Source: Holosporales bacterium
GTDB taxonomy: Bacteria > Pseudomonadota > Alphaproteobacteria > BNTO01
Assembly: GCA_031290075.1 (NCBI GenBank)
Contig: JAITOG010000056.1
Location: forward strand, 1 to 8,858
DNA length: 8,858 bases
Direction of reading: 5' to 3'
Part shown: piece by piece, positions 1 to 7,162 of the stretch
Numbering within the stretch: the first letter of the stretch is position 1
Layout of the letters: the number at the start of each line of letters is the position of its first letter
Position numbers and translations under genes: made by a program
Notes under the pieces: generated by a model
The model's input: the letters and a program-made list of their open reading frames with translations, nothing else
What the model was told of the DNA's origin: nothing
Databases searched by the model: none

Positions 1-294
1 CTCACCTGTTCGCAGTAATATTCTGACAATTTGGAAAACCCCTTTCGAATCCTTGAACATTAAATTATTCATGAACAGGGTTACGCTTTATACTTGAGAA
101 CTAAAAGACCCTGGAGATACAATAGACTTTGTATGTAAGCTTTGATTTTAAAAAGGGATTTAGGCTGCACTTTCGTAACTAAATTTTTTCTGCGAATTTT
201 CGCGTCGCTTCGAGTACCAATTCGTTTTAAATGAGAGCCCGCTTCGGTGCTCCAGATGCTCCGAAATTGGTCTCATAAAAAAAATTATTCATAC
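1..294. other. Intergenic DNA without a convincing gene, rich in small inverted repeats
   Basis: I see no coding region, tRNA or rRNA here. Visible structure: a 7-bp inverted pair CCTGTTC (5-11) / GAACAGG (73-79); a 6-bp hairpin ATACAA/TTGTAT (117-122/129-134, 6-base loop); and a short hairpin GCGAA-TT-TTCGC at 192-203. The segment at 9-26 resembles one arm of the larger palindrome at 295-391 (about 16 of 18 bases), and CTGCGAATT near 190-198 resembles its other arm. The stretch may therefore be built partly from decayed copies of the same palindrome family. That last point is inference. Confidence 0.5.
231..276. repeat. Two-tier stem-loop in the dnaB downstream region
   Basis: The outer stem pairs ATGAGA(G)CC at 231-239 with GGTCTCAT at 269-276, leaving one bulged G. 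The inner stem pairs TTCGG (243-247) with CCGAA (261-265) around a 13-base loop in which GCTCC-like words recur. The alternative pairing CCAATTCG (217-224) with CGAAATTGG (262-270) overlaps this stem, so the region could switch between two folds. Eight A residues follow on the plus strand, so on neither strand is it a hairpin followed by a T-run as in a normal terminator. Role unknown; a palindromic repeat or a structured RNA tail of the dnaB transcript are both possible. Confidence 0.5.
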
Positions 295-391
295 TTATAC
301 CCAATGGCTGTGAAACGCAGTCTGAATTCTCTAGTAATTCTGCTGGATTAGAAGGCGATGAATCCGAGAATTTTACTGCGAATTGGTATAA
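295..391. repeat. ~97-bp imperfect palindromic element abutting the dnaB stop codon
   Basis: The ends are inverted copies, TTATACCCAAT (295-305) and ATTGGTATAA (382-391). Inward, CGCAGT (316-321) pairs with ACTGCG (375-380), GAATTCTC (324-331) with GAGAATT (366-372), and GGATT (345-349) with AATCC (361-365) around the tip. The left arm carries about nine extra bases (around GGCTGTGAAA). Weak similarity of the arms extends a few bases outward, so the TAG stop of dnaB may itself lie in the element's edge. On the minus strand the palindrome follows the dnaB stop directly, and eight T residues follow about ten bases beyond it (277-284), so it may also act as the dnaB terminator. It resembles the palindromic repeats known from Rickettsia and other alphaproteobacteria in size and style; no family is assigned. 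Confidence 0.7.
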
Positions 392-1864
392 CTACGCTTT
401 ACCATAATCAATACCTATGTTACCAAATTTGGTTAGCTGCCCATCAAAAAATAACTTTATTGTTCCAACTGGTCCATGACGCTGTTTAGCAATAATTAGT
501 TCCGCCTGATTATAAACTTCGTTCATTAATTTTTGCCATTGAGCATGTTCTTCTGTTCCTTCTTTCGGTTCTTTTCTTGCCTGATAATATTCTTCACGAT
601 AAATAAATAGCACAACATCAGCGTCTTGTTCTATAGATCCAGATTCCCTAAGATCCGATAACTGCGGTCTTTTGTCGTCTCGTTGTTCAACAGCACGTGA
701 TAGCTGAGATAACGCTAAAACGGGAATATTAAGTTCCTTTGCTAAAGTTTTCAAATTTCTTGTAATTGCAGATACTTCTTGAACGCGGTTATCTGCGGTC
801 CTTCTTGAAGCAGCATCAATTAACTGCAAATAATCAATAACTATAAGGCCAATATTATGTTGCCTTTTTAAACGTCTGGCTCGGCTTCGTAAAGATGCAA
901 GACTCAGCCCAGGTGTATCATCTATATATAATTCGGTATTACTAATCTGTCGGCTAATTTCAACAAATTTAGGAAAATCCTCCTTTCTAATACTTCCTCT
1001 GCGAATTTTATCTGAGGATATTCCACATTCGCTTGCTAAAATACGCATAGCTAATTGTTCAGCAGACATTTCTAAGGAAAAAAAGGCTACCTTTGCACCT
1101 TCAGTTGGCTTGCTTAAATGAGATCTTGCCGCATTAAAAGCAATGTTTGTGGCAAGTGCAGTTTTTCCCATAGATGGCCTTCCTGCAATTATTAGCAAAT
1201 CTGACTTATGTAGACCGCCAAGCCACCTATCAACATCAAGCAGCCCTGAAGTAACACCAACAACGTGGCTATCGCGCTTAAATGCGGCTTCTGCGGTTTC
1301 TATTGCTTGTACTAAAGCATCACGAAAGGCTATTGTTGTATTTTTACCTTGTCCTAGTTCTACAAGGTTATAAAGTTTCTTTTCTATATTTTCCACAATT
1401 TCAACAGCAGAATTTTCAATGTCTACTGTGCGGCATTCATCTGTGGTTTCCTGAGAAATGCTGATTAGTTGCCTTCTTACAAAGGTATCAAAAATAATCC
1501 TTCCATAATCTAAAGTATTTAATAAAGAAACTACCGAATTAGCTAATTCCACAAAATATTCAGCCCCTCCAATACTTTTTAATTCTTCTTCATTATTAAA
1601 AAAATCTTTCAATGTAATTGGATCAGCAACTTGATTCCTATCAGTTAAGATTTGGATAGCATAATAGATTTTCCCATGCGCTGTTGAATAAAAGTGTTCA
1701 GCTTTCAAAAAATCAGAAACTTGTTCAATAGCGTGATTATTCAGCAAAATCCCTCCCAAAAGAGATTTTTCTGCTTCTATATTGTGAGGAACTGTTTGTT
1801 CGGAATTTTGAGCATTATTTTCCAAATTAATGTTTATTGGAGTTGCAGTTGCTGGGCTAGACAT
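392..1864 (-). CDS. dnaB: Replicative DNA helicase DnaB
   Basis: Hexameric ATP-driven helicase that unwinds DNA at the replication fork and recruits primase. The 490-residue product has the usual family length. The N-terminal helical domain starts near residue 26 (PHNIEAEKSLLGGIL), as in other DnaB proteins. The RecA-like ATPase domain occupies about 200-485: Walker A GRPSMGKT at 228-235, Walker B LIVIDYLQL at 340-348, LSQLSR at 385-390, and the DLRESGSIEQDAD segment at 404-416. The first ~25 residues are low complexity (Ser/Thr/Asn/Gln). No intein is present. The ATG start lacks a clear Shine-Dalgarno sequence. It lies 88 bp downstream of the metallophosphoesterase gene on the same strand. 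In-frame after its TAG stop, the minus strand stays open for 54 more codons through the adjoining palindrome. Confidence 0.97.
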   Translation of the reverse strand: MSSPATATPININLENNAQNSEQTVPHNIEAEKSLLGGILLNNHAIEQVSDFLKAEHFYSTAHGKIYYAIQILTDRNQVADPITLKDFFNNEEELKSIGGAEYFVELANSVVSLLNTLDYGRIIFDTFVRRQLISISQETTDECRTVDIENSAVEIVENIEKKLYNLVELGQGKNTTIAFRDALVQAIETAEAAFKRDSHVVGVTSGLLDVDRWLGGLHKSDLLIIAGRPSMGKTALATNIAFNAARSHLSKPTEGAKVAFFSLEMSAEQLAMRILASECGISSDKIRRGSIRKEDFPKFVEISRQISNTELYIDDTPGLSLASLRSRARRLKRQHNIGLIVIDYLQLIDAASRRTADNRVQEVSAITRNLKTLAKELNIPVLALSQLSRAVEQRDDKRPQLSDLRESGSIEQDADVVLFIYREEYYQARKEPKEGTEEHAQWQKLMNEVYNQAELIIAKQRHGPVGTIKLFFDGQLTKFGNIGIDYGKA

Positions 1865-1897
1865 TGAATTCAGATTTAAAGATTATTTCGGATACAT

Positions 1898-1926
1898 ATA
1901 GTAGAATACAATATTTTCTTTTACAA
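1898..1926 (-). promoter_or_regulatory. Candidate sigma70-type promoter for dnaB
   Basis: Minus-strand TTGTAA (1926-1921), a 17-base spacer, then TACTAT (1903-1898), each matching 4 of 6 consensus bases. It would start transcription near 1890, about 25 bases before the dnaB ATG. AT-rich DNA gives such matches by chance, so confidence is low. No terminator hairpin is visible after the metallophosphoesterase stop, so read-through from upstream is an alternative. Confidence 0.3.
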
Positions 1927-1952
1927 AAAAACATTTTTATTCGAAATCGCAA

Positions 1953-2927
1953 TCAGTTAATTATTGCCCTGGGATTGGGCGATAATTCTAATTTCAAAAC
2001 CCCTTCTCCATATGGTAGTGGAGCAAGTTCTTCATAACCGTTATGGTGAAATATGCCCTTTTTTTCGTGATGTTCATGTCCAGTAACCACAAAAAACTTT
2101 GCTGTATTTAATTTTGGATATTTAGTTTCAATTTCCTTTTGAAGTTCTTTCATCAAAAGTTGAGTTTCTTTTCTACCCGCATGACTCGCTATCACTATGT
2201 TTAGCTTTTTATATTTTTGAATTTCCAGCATTGCGCTTTCTATAGCACTAATGATTTTTTTAGCGCTATTTTTCATACTTTCTCCAGCCCTATCTTTTTC
2301 AAACCAAACCAGGCCAGAGCTATCTTTTCGCGCAAAAAAACATTTTTTTGTGCAATAACCAATAAAAATACTATTTTCGTGTACAAAATAGCTTTTTTTC
2401 TCCGCTGCAACAGCTTCGGGAATTCCACTTTTAACAAAACTTAAATTAGTGTTTAATAAAAATGCGTTTCGAGGAAACAGCTTTTTAAGATTTTTTGAAA
2501 ATGTTAGTAACTTTCCGTTATATTTAAACTCATGATTTCCTAAATTTAAAAGGAATGTTACTTTTTTGCCCAGCGTTTTTAAACGTTCATTCAATTTAAC
2601 TAAAAAGAGATCTTGAAATTGTTTCCCTGCATGTAATGAAGCATTGCTATTTTTATACGAAATTTTCTTATTGAAAATGCCTTTTACTTTTTTAGAGGGT
2701 AAAGATTTAAATGAGGTAAAATAATCACCATTCCCAAGCACAATTACATGAGAATAGGGCTTAGAAGCTTCTATAATTTCATGTATCATGTATGGGTAAT
2801 TTTGCTCATTCTCGTGAATATCACTGAATGTTACTACAAGTGTGCTACAAATTCCCTGATAAAAACTTCCCGTAAAAATAATTGCTTTCAACCATAAACT
2901 AATTGCTAAAAACTTTTTAATGCTCAT
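1953..2927 (-). CDS. Calcineurin-like metallophosphoesterase, probably exported
   Basis: Predicted two-metal phosphohydrolase of the calcineurin-like/5'-nucleotidase superfamily; the substrate cannot be told from sequence. From the ATG at 2927 it has 324 residues. All family metal-site motifs are present in order: SDIH (Asp36, His38), GNGD (Asp68), GNHE (Asn131-His132), SHAG (His249) and TGHEH (His284, His286). The N-terminus has two Lys followed by a hydrophobic stretch to about residue 28, like a Sec signal peptide, although a Lys interrupts it; QGIC is not a good lipobox. Export to the periplasm or cell surface is therefore inferred. A GTG at 2945 would add six residues, but the ATG has GAAAG just upstream and gives a cleaner signal peptide. 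It may be cotranscribed with dnaB (88-bp gap). There is no C-terminal 5'-nucleotidase domain, so it is not a full UshA. Confidence 0.8.
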   Translation of the reverse strand: MSIKKFLAISLWLKAIIFTGSFYQGICSTLVVTFSDIHENEQNYPYMIHEIIEASKPYSHVIVLGNGDYFTSFKSLPSKKVKGIFNKKISYKNSNASLHAGKQFQDLFLVKLNERLKTLGKKVTFLLNLGNHEFKYNGKLLTFSKNLKKLFPRNAFLLNTNLSFVKSGIPEAVAAEKKSYFVHENSIFIGYCTKKCFFARKDSSGLVWFEKDRAGESMKNSAKKIISAIESAMLEIQKYKKLNIVIASHAGRKETQLLMKELQKEIETKYPKLNTAKFFVVTGHEHHEKKGIFHHNGYEELAPLPYGEGVLKLELSPNPRAIIN

Positions 2928-2970
2928 TACTTTCAAAAAAAACACCTTTATTCACAACTCTATCAAAAAA

Positions 2971-2984
2971 TTATTTTAAAATAA
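2971..2984. repeat. Perfect 14-bp palindrome upstream of the metallophosphoesterase gene
   Basis: TTATTTTAAAATAA is its own reverse complement and lies about 44-57 bases before the ATG of the minus-strand metallophosphoesterase gene, roughly where a promoter would be. It could be an operator, or chance in A/T-only sequence. The 93-bp spacer between typA and this gene contains no convincing terminator. Confidence 0.25.
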
Positions 2985-3038
2985 AGAAAATAGATCTTGT
3001 TTTTCTTTTGTTTTTCGAAACCGATTTCTTTTAGTGAA

Positions 3039-4865
3039 TTAATCGCCCTGTTGTCTTGAAGCTTTTTTCCTATCATTGGGGTCAAGAATTGCTTTTCTAA
3101 GGCGTATTGTTTTAGGCGTAACTTCTACGCGTTCATCATCTTCAATATACGTTAGCGCTTGCTCTAGACTCATTAGTCTTTGAGGCCTTAGTTTTATAGC
3201 ATCGTCTTTCCCTGATGCGCGCACGTTTGTTAGCTGTTTAGCGCGCAATGGATTTACTATTAGGTCGTTAGGACGTGTATGCTCTCCTATAATCATCCCT
3301 TCATATACCTGATCTCCAGCCGTTATAAATAATTCCCCGCGAGGTTCTAAGTTAAATAGTCCATATGCAACTGCAGCTCCCTTATCTGTAGAAATCAAAA
3401 CGCCATTTCGGCGCCCTTCAAAAGCCCCTGTATATTGTTTATAACCACAGAAAACATGGTTTAAAACTCCCGTTCCTCTAGTTTCTGTTAAAAACTGGCT
3501 GTTATAACCAACCAAGCCATGTGAAGGTCCAACAAAAGTTATGCGTGTTCGCCCTGCTCCGTATGGACGCATATCTGTCATTTCTGCACGACGATTACTT
3601 AAAGATTCAACAACAGTTCCTGAAAACTCTTCATCCACATCAACAAAGATTTCCTCAAAAGGTTCGAGCAATTCTCCTGTTTTTGGATCTTTCTGGAAAA
3701 CTACTTTTGGGCGACTTATAGACATTTCAAATCCTTCGCGGCGCATAGTTTCAATCAAAACACCAAGCTGCAGCTCTCCTCGACCGGCAACTATTATATT
3801 TTCTTTGTTTGGAGACATTTTTACAGAAATTGCTACATTCCCTTCCGCTTCACGCATCAAACGATCAACGATTATGCGGAAGGTTACCTTTGTTCCCTCC
3901 TTTCCAGCTAAAGGGGAATCATTAGCGGATATTGTTATTGAAAGTTTTGGTGGATCTAATGGGTCCGCTGGAATTACAATTGGATTTTCAGGACTTGATA
4001 TTGTATCAGCAACGGTTGATTTTTCTAGCCCAGCGATTGCTATAATCTCCCCAGCGCTTGCGCTTTCTGTTGGTATTCGTTCAATCCCGTGAAATGTTAA
4101 TATTTTGGCAATTCTTCCAGTTTCAACAATTTCTCCTTTTTGATTAAGAGATTGAACAAAAGTATTTGGTTTTATTGTTCCGCTATTAATTTTCCCTGTT
4201 AAAATACGCCCAATGTATGGATCATATTCTCTGGTTGTAATAAGCATAGAAAATGGTTGCTGTGCCTTTTGAGCACAAACAGCTTCAGGAACATGTTTCA
4301 CAATCGTTTCAAAAAGTGTTGATAAATCCTTTTTTTCAGCATTTAAATCATTAACCGCCCAACCATCCCGACCAGAAGCATAAAGAATCGGAAAATCTAA
4401 TTGTTTTTCATTTGCATTTAAGGCAACAAACAAGTCAAAAACTTCATTAAGAACCTCCTGATGGCGCTCATCCGTACGATCTATTTTATTAATTACCACA
4501 ACGGGGCATAGTCCCAATTTTAATGCCTTCATAAGCACAAATTTTGTTTGCGGAAGAGGCCCTTCAGCAGCATCAATAAGTAGAACTGCACTGTCGACCA
4601 TACTCAAAATACGTTCTACTTCTCCGCCAAAATCAGCGTGTCCTGGAGTATCAACAATATTTATTCTTACATTTTCCCAAATCAAAGATGTGCACTTTGC
4701 TAATATTGTAATTCCTCGCTCTCGCTCCAAATCGTTAGAATCCATAACACGTTCAGCAACATTTTGATTTGATCTAAAAGTTCCGCTTTGTTTAAGCATA
4801 GAATCTATAAGGGTCGTTTTCCCGTGGTCAACGTGAGCTATTATCGCAATATTTCGAATAAACAT
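3039..4865 (-). CDS. typA: Translational GTPase TypA/BipA
   Basis: Ribosome-associated GTPase related to EF-G and LepA, involved in stress adaptation and, in E. coli, large-subunit assembly, especially at low temperature. At 608 residues it is full length. GTPase motifs are intact: G1 AHVDHGKT (10-17), switch I RERGITI (48-54), G3 DTPGH (72-76) and G4 NKID (126-129). Domain II, the EF-G-like domains III and V and the TypA-specific C-terminal domain follow. The region GRGELQLGVL, then the C-terminal part with YGAGRTR and LRPQR, separates it from LepA and EF-G. The ATG at 4865 is preceded by a pyrimidine tract and no good Shine-Dalgarno. It is transcribed divergently from sspB and is first in the minus-strand run towards the metallophosphoesterase and dnaB. 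Confidence 0.97.
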   Translation of the reverse strand: MFIRNIAIIAHVDHGKTTLIDSMLKQSGTFRSNQNVAERVMDSNDLERERGITILAKCTSLIWENVRINIVDTPGHADFGGEVERILSMVDSAVLLIDAAEGPLPQTKFVLMKALKLGLCPVVVINKIDRTDERHQEVLNEVFDLFVALNANEKQLDFPILYASGRDGWAVNDLNAEKKDLSTLFETIVKHVPEAVCAQKAQQPFSMLITTREYDPYIGRILTGKINSGTIKPNTFVQSLNQKGEIVETGRIAKILTFHGIERIPTESASAGEIIAIAGLEKSTVADTISSPENPIVIPADPLDPPKLSITISANDSPLAGKEGTKVTFRIIVDRLMREAEGNVAISVKMSPNKENIIVAGRGELQLGVLIETMRREGFEMSISRPKVVFQKDPKTGELLEPFEEIFVDVDEEFSGTVVESLSNRRAEMTDMRPYGAGRTRITFVGPSHGLVGYNSQFLTETRGTGVLNHVFCGYKQYTGAFEGRRNGVLISTDKGAAVAYGLFNLEPRGELFITAGDQVYEGMIIGEHTRPNDLIVNPLRAKQLTNVRASGKDDAIKLRPQRLMSLEQALTYIEDDERVEVTPKTIRLRKAILDPNDRKKASRQQGD

Positions 4866-4896
4866 AAAAAAGAAAAAAAGAACTTCTTAAGTATTA

Positions 4897-4905
4897 ATTA
4901 TAACA
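4897..4905 (-). promoter_or_regulatory. Candidate extended -10 promoter of typA
   Basis: The minus strand reads TGTTATAAT (4905 to 4897): a perfect TATAAT preceded by the TGn of an extended -10 element. No good -35 is seen at 16-18 bases, which fits an extended -10 promoter. Transcription would begin near 4890, leaving a leader of about 25 bases before the typA ATG at 4865. Confidence 0.5.
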
Positions 4906-5025
4906 GAATTTAATATAAAAACTAATACTATCTTTTACTTTAAAGTGAAAATAGCTAACATTAAGGGAATTTTTTTTCTTAAAACTTTTTTAACAATAAC
5001 TCGTGGAAGGAAATACAATTTTTTC

Positions 5026-5088
5026 AAACTTACATACAATAAAAATAATTGCTCTAAATTTCTTTTATGTTACTATTACTGTAAGTTT
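5026..5088. repeat. 9-bp inverted repeat in the typA-sspB divergent spacer
   Basis: AAACTTACA (5026-5034) and TGTAAGTTT (5080-5088) are exact inverted copies separated by 45 bases, ending in a T-run. They lie just before the sspB start at 5111. The arms could be paired binding sites for a regulator or a long-loop hairpin in the sspB leader. The rest of the 245-bp spacer is very AT-rich with no recognisable RNA gene. Confidence 0.3.
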
Positions 5089-5110
5089 TTTAATCTAATA
5101 TTCTGTCTTG

Positions 5111-5557
5111 ATGAGAACTATAGATTATGATGTTTTTGTACAAAAAGCCTTACGAAACATTGTTCATGATATCTTGCTTGATACTATGAATTATGGGCTT
5201 GTTGGAAATCATCACTATTATATTACATTTGCAACAAACCACCCTTGGGTGGAAATGCCAAGTTATTTGGTAGAAATGTACCCAGATGAAATGGTTATTG
5301 TTCTTCAGCATGAATTTTGGGATCTTGAGGTTATGAATGACCGTTTTTCTGTAACTCTATACTTTGACGATGCAAGCGAACGTATTACTGTTCCATTTGC
5401 AGCTTTAGTCAATTTTTTAGATCCTTCTGTAAAATTTGGATTACAGTTTGTTCCAGATAATGATGAGCCAAATCCTAAACCAAGTAAAACTTCATTTAGT
5501 AAAAATGCGCCCCCAAGTGAAAACGTAATTTCGCTAGATGATTTTAGAAAAAAATAA
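5111..5557 (+). CDS. sspB: ClpXP adaptor protein SspB, alphaproteobacterial type
   Basis: SspB binds the ssrA tag on proteins released from stalled ribosomes and delivers them to the ClpXP protease. The 148-residue product matches the alphaproteobacterial SspB pattern: DYDVFVQKALRNIV near the N-terminus, HHYYITF (34-40), PDEMVIVLQHEFWDLEV (58-74), VPFAALVNFLDPSV (94-107) and FGLQF (109-113). A polar linker of about 25 residues leads to the tail VISLDDFRKK, the expected ClpX-docking motif at the extreme C-terminus. A TTG directly upstream (5108) could add one Met; the ATG at 5111 is the simpler choice. No strong Shine-Dalgarno is visible. It is transcribed divergently from typA and lies 105 bp before murE on the same strand, with no terminator hairpin between them. 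Confidence 0.93.
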   Translation: MRTIDYDVFVQKALRNIVHDILLDTMNYGLVGNHHYYITFATNHPWVEMPSYLVEMYPDEMVIVLQHEFWDLEVMNDRFSVTLYFDDASERITVPFAALVNFLDPSVKFGLQFVPDNDEPNPKPSKTSFSKNAPPSENVISLDDFRKK

Positions 5558-5571
5558 TTTTTTTTAATATT

Positions 5572-5577
5572 TATAAT
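5572..5577 (+). promoter_or_regulatory. Possible -10 box upstream of murE
   Basis: A perfect TATAAT lies 15 bases after the sspB stop and about 85 bases before the murE start. No -35 element is recognisable at the expected distance, and the DNA is nearly all A/T, so this is weak. murE may equally be transcribed from the sspB promoter. Confidence 0.2.
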
Positions 5578-5652
5578 TTCGCATACCAACAAAATCCATG
5601 CATTAACAATTAAAGTCTAATAGAGAAAAAAGAAGAAAAAAAAAGATTTTAT

Positions 5653-5658
5653 AGAGGA
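5653..5658 (+). promoter_or_regulatory. Shine-Dalgarno that supports the TTG start of murE
   Basis: AGAGGA sits four bases before the TTG at 5663. The murE frame is closed by a TAG at 5621-5623, and no ATG or GTG occurs in frame between that stop and the TTG, so this purine-rich site decides the start. The spacing is slightly short. Confidence 0.65.
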
Positions 5659-5662
5659 ATAT

Positions 5663-7120
5663 TTGGAAAGATTCAGAACTTTACATAAAGCTGTAAGCAT
5701 CATTTCAGATTCAAGAAAAGTTACTCCAGGATGTGCATTTGTAGCGATTCCTTGTGAAGATGTAGATCTTCACGTAAAAGAGGCCCTTGAAAAAGGGGCA
5801 ATTATTGTTATTCGTGAGGGGAAAGGTAAATTTTCCGAGAAAACCCTGTATGTAAGAAATGCCAGAAAAAGTTTAGCAAAATTAAGCAGCGATTTTTTTG
5901 AGGAAAGACCTGAGGTTTTACTAGGAGTTACGGGAACCAACGGGAAAAGCTCCGTTGTAAGTTTTGTTAGCCAAATTCTTGGCTTATTTAATATAAAAAC
6001 GGCAAGCATTGGAACACTGGGGGTTAATGTTTTAAATAGTACTTTTCAAATTAATGATTCGTTAGATCCTGGATTTAAAAATATGACAACATACGATCCA
6101 TTCATTTTTCATCGGATTTTAAGGGATTTATCCAAAAGCGACTTTAAATGTGCTGCAATTGAGGCTACCAGCCATGGTCTTCACCAATATCGCCTTGATG
6201 GCGTGAAATTTGATGCTGTTGCGTTAACAAATATAACACAAGATCACTTGGATTATCATAAAACAATGGCTAGGTATGTTGCTGCAAAGGGCAGACTCTT
6301 TTCTGAGTTAGCAAAAGATTGCGCTGTTGCTGTTTTGAATAAAAAAAGTAATTTTTTAGAATTTTTTAAAAAAAAATCTGAAAAATTAAAATTAAAAGTG
6401 ATTTTTTTTGCTATAGACGAAGATACAGATATTTGCGCTACGAACATCATTCAAAACGAAAAAGGAACAAATTTTGATCTTAAGGTATTTAATCAAATAT
6501 TTAAAAATGTTTCATTTAAAGTCAATGGACGTTTTCAAATAGAAAATTTATTATGTGCAATAGGTTTAATATCTGTAAAATATCCACAAGTAATTAAGCG
6601 TATTGATGATGTGATTCCGCATTTAGATACTGTTCCTGGAAGGCTTGAATTTGTAGGAATGCATAATGGAGGAAAAGTTTTTGTTGATTTTAGCCATACT
6701 CCAGATGCTTTGGAAAAGGTCTTGGGAGAATTAAGGGGGCAAAATCCAAATAATTTAATTGTGGTTTTTGGTTGTGGTGGCCAAAGAGATGTTAAAAAGC
6801 GCCCTATCATGGGAGAGATTGCTTTTAGACTTGCTGATCAAGTGATTATAACTGACGATAATCCTCGTTCTGAAGATCCTGAAAAAATTCGTAAAGACAT
6901 ATTATCAGGCGTAATTGATATGGCAAAAGTTGTTGAAATCCCAGGAAGGGATAAGGCCGTTAAAGAAGCCCTTACATATGTTGGTGAAAAGGATATTCTG
7001 TTGGTTACTGGACGGGGACATGAGGAATTTCAGAAAATTGGAAATACTGAAATCCCTTTTAACGATGTAGAATTTATTAAAAAAAATATTTCACTAAAAA
7101 AAAGTTTGACAATGATGTAA
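5663..7120 (+). CDS. murE: UDP-N-acetylmuramoyl-L-alanyl-D-glutamate--2,6-diaminopimelate ligase MurE
   Basis: Cytoplasmic Mur ligase that adds the third stem-peptide residue to the peptidoglycan precursor, using ATP. The 485-residue product shows DSRKVTPG (16-23), the P-loop GVTGTNGKSS (88-97), EATSHGL (167-173), TNITQDHLDYH (189-199), Lys209 in AAKGRLF (the position carbamylated in the family), SHTPDAL (344-350) and GRGHE (450-454). DNPR at 399-402 predicts meso-diaminopimelate rather than lysine. The P-loop has Ser where most MurE have Thr after Lys, which should still bind the phosphates. The N-terminal domain is shorter than in E. coli, where more residues precede the DSR motif. The start is TTG. 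Long A and T runs occur inside the gene, including A9 at 6368-6376. It is followed by a promoter that overlaps its 3' end. Confidence 0.95.
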   Translation: MERFRTLHKAVSIISDSRKVTPGCAFVAIPCEDVDLHVKEALEKGAIIVIREGKGKFSEKTLYVRNARKSLAKLSSDFFEERPEVLLGVTGTNGKSSVVSFVSQILGLFNIKTASIGTLGVNVLNSTFQINDSLDPGFKNMTTYDPFIFHRILRDLSKSDFKCAAIEATSHGLHQYRLDGVKFDAVALTNITQDHLDYHKTMARYVAAKGRLFSELAKDCAVAVLNKKSNFLEFFKKKSEKLKLKVIFFAIDEDTDICATNIIQNEKGTNFDLKVFNQIFKNVSFKVNGRFQIENLLCAIGLISVKYPQVIKRIDDVIPHLDTVPGRLEFVGMHNGGKVFVDFSHTPDALEKVLGELRGQNPNNLIVVFGCGGQRDVKKRPIMGEIAFRLADQVIITDDNPRSEDPEKIRKDILSGVIDMAKVVEIPGRDKAVKEALTYVGEKDILLVTGRGHEEFQKIGNTEIPFNDVEFIKKNISLKKSLTMM

Positions 7121-7134
7121 AAAAATCGTATTAT
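7106..7134 (+). promoter_or_regulatory. Strong sigma70-type promoter for the coiled-coil gene
   Basis: A perfect -35 TTGACA (7106-7111), an optimal 17-base spacer and a -10 TATTAT (7129-7134, 5 of 6). It begins inside the last codons of murE. Transcription would start near 7141, giving a leader of about 35 bases. It is the best promoter match in the window and implies that the next gene is expressed separately, and probably strongly, from murE. Confidence 0.75.
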
Positions 7135-7162
7135 CCAGCTAAGTTTTATGATCCCGTGAATT

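Noticed and set aside
1..391. rRNA or tRNA fragment
   Set aside because: No cloverleaf, TPsiC-like arm or recognisable rRNA core sequence was found on either strand; the hairpins are isolated palindromes.
1865..1952. Terminator between the metallophosphoesterase and dnaB genes
   Set aside because: A T-rich stretch is present on the minus strand, but no stable hairpin precedes it.
3541..4092. Plus-strand 183-residue frame opposite typA
   Set aside because: Antisense shadow of the strongly conserved TypA coding sequence, with no domain of its own.
4945..5130. Plus-strand 61-residue frame in the typA-sspB spacer
   Set aside because: Non-ATG start, no ribosome site, composition of random AT-rich DNA (Lys, Phe, Asn, Tyr), and it overlaps the sspB start.
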